DNA of 64,000 nt from Sclerotiophoma versabilis (taxonomy: Eukaryota > Ascomycota > Dothideomycetes > Pleosporales > Didymellaceae). The DNA lies in NCBI GenBank assembly GCA_012274445.1, contig JAAROD010000095.1, positions 1,116,001 through 1,180,000 of the forward strand. The letters are read 5' to 3'. Positions 58,419 through 64,000 of this stretch are shown in pieces. The notes beneath the pieces are model-generated. The model did not search any database and was not told the origin of the DNA. It worked only from the letters and a program-made list of their open reading frames with translations. Numbering within the stretch: the stretch's first letter is position 1; each line of letters begins with the position of its first letter. Made by a program: the position numbers and the translations under genes.

Positions 58419-59813
58419 TCACGCGCGCGCATACTGCGCCTGGAGCTCGTTGGCCAGCAGTTCCCGGAATGATTGTGAGCTGCGGGCGGCATACATGTAA
58501 TACGCACCTGAGTTGAAGTGGCCTGCTGCATACGGCAATTGTGGAGGCTCGATCAATTGCTTGCGGCACATGGGACACGTCACCTTGTTCTTGTGTGTTT
58601 TGCAGGTATCGAGCTGAGTGCAGGTTAGCTTCAGTTCGATTATCTCGACCATGGACTTGCGTACCCATTGGCCGATGCAAAACTCTCCAAAGATGTGACC
58701 ACAAGGAAGCTTCACAGCAACCTCTTCCTCTTCTGAAGCCTGCACGGGTGTCGCAGAGTAATCTTTAGCGCAAATGTCACAGGTTGGACAGGCATCTTCT
58801 GGCAGTTCACCAAGGAGGAGCTTAGGTAGGCTTGCCTTCAGCTCTTGAACCTGCTGGAGCGGGATCACGTTGGGATCGTGGAATTGGCTGAATAAGCGAG
58901 GCCGACTTTCCCTCGGTCGATGCCTAATGCGACTGGAAGGCGGGGATCTAGCTGCAGCTTCTTCTACGTCGGAGGAGGTGCTAGATTGTGATAGGTCGGC
59001 TGAGTATCTATTGAAACTTCGACGGGCCGAAGTGCGTGGAGATGAGCTACGGTCTGGGCGGCGAGCCTGCGCAGTGAGATTGCGTGGTGTCTGTGGTTCC
59101 GCATACTCGACATGGCGGGTTGCGGCGTTGCGATCAGTTGGCGGTTGTTGATTCTGGTCTGGTCGCTGGGGATGATTTGAATCGGAGGGTCCCGGATGCA
59201 ACGGAAGTGTCTGACTGGACTGCTCGACATCTCCGCCACTCAGCGCTCGTACGGATTGATCTTCATCCAAAGAGGTACTCGGTGTGTTGTCTGTCATTAC
59301 AGCTGGTCGAGGTTGCATCGAATACGGGAAACGGCCGATCGCTGAAGGACGTTGTCCTTGAGAGCCTGTATGGTAGGATCCGTAGTTCGCCGGTGCTCCA
59401 TGATACAGATCAGGGCCAGACCTGCTCGGATTGATAAGTGCATCCACATGATTACTTCGTATTGCTGGAGGAGGCCTTGGCTGATGAGATGAGAAGGAGA
59501 ACGCCGATGACGGGCGGTACCATTGTATGGGGGGACCGCCATGTAGAGCATACGAAAAATACGGACTCTGTGGATGGTCTGGCTGAGGGTACGGGCTGCT
59601 CCTGTATTGCAACGGTGGCGGCGGCGGCGGCGGCAAGTAGGGACTATTGGTCTGGTAGGGAAATGTCCGATCCGCTTCCTGCTCCCATTGTTGACGCTGC
59701 TGTATCGGCGGTGCAATATAAGACCATGGGCCAGAGACGTCTGCACTTTGAGCTCCTGGGCCAGTCGACATTGCAAGATACTGATAAGCTGCAGTGAAAT
59801 CGGACTCGGCCAT
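58419..59813 (-). CDS. RING-finger protein with long disordered N-terminus
   Basis: Probable E3 ubiquitin ligase. Single exon, 464 residues from ATG 59813; the frame is open farther upstream but only from a GTG. About 330 residues of proline-, serine- and glutamine-rich sequence, including an eight-proline run (SPYLPPPPPPPLQY, encoded by the GGCGGC-like tract near 59615-59635), precede a RING-type domain. It has CPTCDICAKDY (Cys345, Cys348), LPCGHIFGEFCIGQWV (Cys371, His373, Cys379) and VTCPMCRKQL (Cys413, Cys416). An unusual 34-residue insert with two extra cysteines separates the last two pairs. No membrane segment. The substrate is unknown. Confidence 0.82.
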   Translation of the reverse strand: MAESDFTAAYQYLAMSTGPGAQSADVSGPWSYIAPPIQQRQQWEQEADRTFPYQTNSPYLPPPPPPPLQYRSSPYPQPDHPQSPYFSYALHGGPPIQWYRPSSAFSFSSHQPRPPPAIRSNHVDALINPSRSGPDLYHGAPANYGSYHTGSQGQRPSAIGRFPYSMQPRPAVMTDNTPSTSLDEDQSVRALSGGDVEQSSQTLPLHPGPSDSNHPQRPDQNQQPPTDRNAATRHVEYAEPQTPRNLTAQARRPDRSSSPRTSARRSFNRYSADLSQSSTSSDVEEAAARSPPSSRIRHRPRESRPRLFSQFHDPNVIPLQQVQELKASLPKLLLGELPEDACPTCDICAKDYSATPVQASEEEEVAVKLPCGHIFGEFCIGQWVRKSMVEIIELKLTCTQLDTCKTHKNKVTCPMCRKQLIEPPQLPYAAGHFNSGAYYMYAARSSQSFRELLANELQAQYARA

Positions 59814-61251
59814 GAGTCCTGGAAAGACAAGACAGGTGGAGCCTCCTTGGTTTGACGTGTTGCGGTGTGAGTGGACCTTGAGGTCGGCCACCGGTTATTG
59901 GTGCTTGCGGGCTTCAGGCTCGAAGAAAGTCGATGTTGAGGCTAGAGTAGTTTATCCTGACAACGGAATTTTACCAAAAGCCGGCACTTTGGTACCGTGA
60001 GAGTGACTCGAAGACAGAAGAAGAGAAGAGAGGTGTCGGTAGGCGGTGAAGGGGTCAAGTGTATTCGTCATGCGGCTGACGCAGGAGTGGGCAGTGGGGT
60101 TTGTTGCGGCGGTTCACAGACGGAGCACGAGTAGCAGAGAGAGCTGCAAGGGCAGAGGTCAGGAAGGCAGGGCCGTTTGTCGTCAGCGAGGTTATTAGGT
60201 CTGAATGAAGACGCAAGCGGGGTTGAGTGACGCTGGCACCATGTATGGCTTATCCGGTGGGCGGTCAGTCAGGTGTGCTGAGACGAGCGAGGATATGATT
60301 TCGCGCCACTATGTTCGGGAGGGACTCCCTCTGCCCAAGCACGATTCGCGCAAGGAGCGGACGTTTGGCGGCGGCAAGCTGGATCCGGTACTGCCTCTGG
60401 TAGGCGTCACGAAGCGTGCAGCGCCCCCTTCCACCTGCAGTTTGTGCCTCAGACGCAGCTTGCCTCAAAGTTACTTCTGTGCTGGCACGACGAATGAAAG
60501 GATTGCAGGCTACTGTGACTACGAGGCTGCCAGCAGATCGGTGAGCGTGCCTCAGCCATCACGACGCCCAGGGCCGGCCGGCACCAGCAGGCATAGCCAG
60601 GACAGGGCCAGCGGAGCGGGCAGGTGCGATGGGAAGGGGAAGGGTTTCACTCTGCGATTGCCAATGACATAAGCTGGCCGATTGGAGACAAAGAAGATGC
60701 GGCCGAGCATCGATTCAGTGCCTGGAGGGTCCTTGGGAGGGTCAGGCTAGAGTGGTGCAACTCTGCGGACCGATGCATTGCTGCCAACGAGCGAGGGCAA
60801 GTCCAGAAAAAACGCGAACACGGCGCATGGGGACAAACGGGCGGAGGCGCGGCACCAGTCTGCTGCAGAGCGAAAAGGGCCCAGCATGGGGGAGGGCAGC
60901 CAGGGGAGCTGTCTTGTTTTAACTGAGTTCGCAGTGCGAAGCTCAGACTGGTGGGTTTCCAGACTTTGATTCCTGGTTCGTTTCCCCCAGACTCGCAGAG
61001 CGCACCGGCAAGCTCGTTGGTGGGGAGGTCACGTGATGCCGGCCTCGGCAGGAAGGCGCGCACAGGCTCCGACTTCTCCCGCGACGAAGCTCTGAGCTCT
61101 GAGCTCGCCAGCGTTTGACGTTTTAATTTCCATCGCCGTCCCTTCTTGCAGAGCAGAGCAGACATCGCCCTCGGTCAATTGGCACGCACCCCATCGCCAG
61201 CCGCCCCCCGTCCATCTCGCTCCACACCTCTCCACCTCGCGAATCACTGCC
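59814..61251. promoter_or_regulatory. Divergent promoter, RING protein / fumarase
   Basis: 1.4 kb, GC-rich toward the fumarase side. A perfect TCACGTGA at 61029-61036 lies about 215 bp before the fumarase start. Open frames here (e.g. 155 codons at 60205-60672) have no domain and look like chance frames in GC-rich DNA. Confidence 0.5.
61029..61036. promoter_or_regulatory. TCACGTGA palindrome (bHLH E-box)
   Basis: Eight-base palindrome with a CACGTG core, the class bound by Cbf1/Tye7/SREBP-like bHLH factors, placed in the fumarase proximal promoter. Confidence 0.55.
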
Positions 61252-63001
61252 ATGTTCAGAAGCGCTCGCACACAGCTCCGGGCCGCCGAGGCCGGCTGCA
61301 TGCGCTCACTGGCACATGCGAGGACCAACCCCTCCATGCTCCGCACCGCGCGCCCTCTCTCCACCGTCACACGCCAGACGGCCAAGTACACGCCTTTGAC
61401 CGCGCAGCGCCGCCTGTTCAGCGCAACCTCCACCATGGCCAACACGCGCACCGAGAGCGACGCCTTTGGCGAGATCCAGGTGCCCAGCGACAAGTACTGG
61501 GGCGCCCAGACGGAGCGCTCGCTGGAGAACTTCAAGATCAACCAGCCCCAGGACCGCATGCCCCCTCCCATTGTGCGCGCCTTCGGAATCCTCAAGGGCG
61601 CTGCTGCCACGGTCAACATGAAGTTTGGGCTGGGTGCGTCACAGGCTCGGCCTGCAGCCCTCCACCACACCCATCCACTAACACCTACCAGACCCGAAGC
61701 TGGGCAAGGCCATCCAGCAGGCCGCCGAGGAGGTCGCCTCCCTCAAGCTCGTCGACCACTTCCCCCTCGTCGTCTGGCAGACCGGCTCCGGCACCCAGTC
61801 CAACATGAACGCAAACGAGGTCATCTCGAACCGCGCCATTGAGATCCTCGGCGGCACCATGGGCTCCAAGAAGCCCGTCCACCCCAACGACCACGTCAAC
61901 ATGTCCGCCTCCTCCAACGACACCTTCCCCACCGTCATGCACATCGCCGCCGTCCTCGACTTCGAGGAGTCGCTCCTCCCCGCCCTCACCAGCCTGCGCG
62001 ACGCCCTCAAGAAGAAGAGCGACCAGTGGGAGAAGCTCATCAAGATCGGCCGCACCCACTTGCAGGATGCCACACCACTGACCCTCGGCCAGGAGTTCTC
62101 CGGCTACGTCACACAGCTCGACTACGGCATTGAGCGCGTCAAGTCCTCTCTGCCCCGCCTCAGGATGCTCGCTCAGGGTGGAACCGCCGTTGGCACGGGT
62201 ATCAACACCTTCAAGGGCTTCGCCGAGGACATTGCCGCTGAAGTCTCCAAGATGACCGGCCACGAGTTCATCACCGCCCCCAACAAGTTCGAGGCCCTCG
62301 CCGCCCACGACGCCGTTGTCGAAGCCCACGGCCAGCTCAACACCCTCGCTGCCTCCCTCTTCAAGATCGCCCAGGACATCCGCTTCCTCGGCTCCGGCCC
62401 CCGCTGCGGTCTTGGTGAGCTGAAGCTGCCCGAGAACGAGCCCGGCTCCTCCATCATGCCGGGCAAGGTCAACCCCACACAGTGCGAGTCCCTGACCATG
62501 GTCTGCACACAGGTCTTCGGTAACAACGCCGCAACCACCTTTGCCGGCTCGCAGGGTAACTTCGAGCTGAACGTCTTCAAGCCCGTCATGATCCGCAACC
62601 TGCTGCACAGCTCGCGCCTGCTAGCCGACGGCATGAGGAGTTTCGAGAAGAACCTGGTCCAGGGTCTTGAGGCGGATGAGAAGCGCATTGGCTCGCTGCT
62701 GACTGAGTCGTAAGTACCCTCCCCGCCGCGGTCCCTGTGTCCCTGAGCACCACTCTCCCCAGCCTATATAGGCAACCGTGGTTTCGCTAGTCCCTTGCTA
62801 ACGTAATGTAGGCTCATGCTGGTTACCTGCCTGAACCCCGTCATCGGCTACGACGCCGCATCCAAGACTGCGAAGCACGCACACAAGAACGGCCTGACAC
62901 TGAAGGAGGCCGCCATGGAGCTCAAGGTCATCAGCTCCGAGGACTTTGACAAGCACGTCCGTCCCGAGCTCATGATTGCGCCCAAGGAGGCTAAGCTCTA
63001 G
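61252..63001 (+). CDS. FUM1: Fumarate hydratase, mitochondrial
   Basis: Class II fumarase; hydrates fumarate to malate in the TCA cycle. Exons 61252-61633, 61692-62709 and 62812-63001 (introns of 58 and 102 bp) give 529 residues. The first ~60 residues are rich in Arg, Ser, Thr and Ala with no acidic run, a good mitochondrial presequence. The mature enzyme begins near RTESDAFGEIQVPSDKYWG. The signature GSSIMPGKVNP is intact, as are the active-site regions TGSGTQSNMN, NDHVNMSASSNDTFPT and GRTHLQDATPLTLGQEFSG. An in-frame ATG at codon 62 (61435) sits just before the mature start and could give a cytosolic form. Length is normal for the family. Confidence 0.97.
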
Positions 63002-63698
63002 ATGGGTGAGCATGATGGGAAAGAAAGAAAAAAGTTCGAAGATGTGTGTATATTGATGTAATATGAAAGCGAAGCGAGCGCTGTTTGAATGCATCAGCAC
63101 CTTGTATTATCCGCGCCGCATACGTTCCTGCCATGTTGTTCAATGTGCCTTGTGGACGCTTTATCTTAAAACCACTATTTTATGGAGATTTCAAATCATT
63201 GGAGACTTGGGGCATGACAATCGTTAGAGACTTGGGGCATGACAATCATCAGAGACTTGGGGCATGACAATCATCAGAGACTTGGGACATGCATGACGAT
63301 TGATGATGGATTGCTATGAATTGGATACTCAAACTTGGATATGGTCATTTGAGTGTTAGCATCCCTTCTCCAAGGGTGCAAGGCTGTGAGCGTTCAAAGC
63401 ACATCCTGTAGTATCGTGAAAAATGCAATTCGTCGTATCTCTGCCAAAGTACCAAGGACCGTCCCATAGATGACGCTGACATCATCCTAAGTGACAAACC
63501 CCGATAGGTGGCGTGGTGGATATGAATATGAAAAAAAAAAAAAAAAAGTGCAAACTTTTCGTAACTGGTCAAGGAGGTAGTCGAAAAATCCTCCAGGAGT
63601 GCGGTTGCAGAGATGTTCAAAAAGTACCATGACCGGGGAAGAGTCAAGAGAGTTGATCGAATCTGGTATCGCCCTTGTGTAATGAGCGTCATGGTTGC
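63002..63698. other. Intergenic between convergent genes, with tandem repeat and poly-A
   Basis: Contains the 25-bp tandem repeat at 63202-63300 and an A17-18 run around 63531-63547. The rest is 3' flank of fumarase and the dynamin-family gene. Confidence 0.6.
63202..63300 (+). repeat. 25-bp tandem repeat, about four copies
   Basis: Copies begin GAGACTTGG at 63202, 63227, 63252 and 63277, giving a constant 25-bp period; copies 2 and 3 are nearly identical, copy 4 is diverged. It lies about 200 bp beyond the fumarase stop codon. Confidence 0.9.
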
Positions 63699-64000
63699 TC
63701 AGAAACTGGTCCGCATGCGCTTGACGCCGCCCATAGCATCACGGAAGATCTCGAAGCCCTTCTCGAGCATCGCCTTCTTCTCCTCGAAAAAAGCGCGGCG
63801 TTGGATCGTCTCAGGCGGCTCGCCGGCGATGAACTCGATTTGCTCGTTACTCATCGAAGTGACCGACATGGGGCTGAGTAGCTTGGTTGGAAGCGGGTCG
63901 ACCATACAGCGCTCGATGACCTGGCAGGTAACAGCATGGACAAAATATCTGAGCTTATCTGCGTAGTAGGCGTTCTGGCTTTCAAGGGCTTCTTCAGCGG
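63699..64000 (-). CDS. Dynamin-family GTPase, C-terminal end (runs off the window)
   Basis: Open through the window edge to the stop at 63699-63701; about 100 C-terminal residues are visible. YADKLRYFVHAVTCQVIERC followed by LPTKLLSP, and the helical end AFFEEKKAMLEKGFEIFRDAM, match the GTPase effector domain region of the large fungal dynamin/Mx-like family, where this C-terminal bundle drives self-assembly. The GTPase domain is outside the window, so the branch (vacuolar Vps1, mitochondrial Dnm1 or the fungal Mx-like expansion) cannot be fixed; the sequence looks most like the Mx-like fungal group. It converges on fumarase. Confidence 0.82.
   Translation of the reverse strand, partial: AEEALESQNAYYADKLRYFVHAVTCQVIERCMVDPLPTKLLSPMSVTSMSNEQIEFIAGEPPETIQRRAFFEEKKAMLEKGFEIFRDAMGGVKRMRTSF

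Noticed and set aside
60205..60672. 155-codon frame in the RING/fumarase promoter region
   Set aside because: GC-rich DNA gives long chance frames; the product has no recognisable features.
61685..62608. 307-codon open frame antisense to fumarase
   Set aside because: It mirrors the strongly third-position GC-biased fumarase exon, is low complexity (Gly/Val/Glu/Leu) and has no domain; a classic shadow frame.

Overview
This 64 kb window is nuclear DNA from a filamentous ascomycete, most likely a dothideomycete of the Pleosporales type. The evidence is genes split by 45-70 bp GT-AG introns with CTRAC-like branch points, moderate GC, a full-length Dicer-like 2 gene, HET-domain and fungal F-box relics, a fungal tetraspanin and several small secreted proteins. 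The order is an inference from protein flavour, since no search could be run. About 25 protein genes, one intron-containing tRNA-Gly and at least two clear pseudogenes can be supported. Reading frames across proposed introns were checked by summing exon lengths; every complete spliced model given here totals a multiple of three except the Dicer gene.

Layout. 1-8 kb: 3' part of the purine gene ADE4, a fungal nucleotidyltransferase-like protein, DPH1 (diphthamide) and N-acetylglucosamine-6-phosphate deacetylase. 8-12 kb: a large SMP/C2-domain membrane tether (Mug190/tricalbin type). 12-16.8 kb: a gene-free block of nearly 5 kb. 16.8-21.3 kb: Dicer-like 2, with RNase III sites intact but an apparent one-base frame conflict just after the helicase P-loop. 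21.7-25.8 kb: proteasome alpha-2, a RING-CH membrane E3 ligase divergently transcribed from it, and butanediol dehydrogenase. 26.3-28.4 kb: a HET-domain pseudogene. 28.7-37.3 kb: a secreted GlcG/HbpS protein, a GPI-anchored Asp f 2-like protein, three small orphan proteins and a tetraspanin. 38.4-41.2 kb: an SPX-domain phosphate transporter. 41.9 kb: tRNA-Gly. 42.7-44.1 kb: a decayed F-box gene. 45.8-51 kb: a secretory block with an M14 carboxypeptidase, a secreted nicotinamidase/isochorismatase-like hydrolase, a single-pass membrane protein and a broken small secreted protein gene. 51.6-64 kb: conserved housekeeping genes SMC5, a Dbf2-type mitotic-exit kinase, a RING protein, fumarase (FUM1) and the 3' end of a dynamin-family GTPase.

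The window therefore alternates conserved housekeeping blocks with less conserved islands (12-16.8, 26-37 and 42-51 kb) that hold the pseudogenes, secreted proteins and gene-poor DNA. No operon-like or cluster logic is seen beyond divergent promoter pairs. The observations most worth following are the Dicer-like 2 frame break, the signal-peptide-bearing nicotinamidase-like enzyme, the Asp f 2-like protein that has lost its histidine motif, and a 12-bp perfect inverted repeat in the proteasome/RING-CH promoter.
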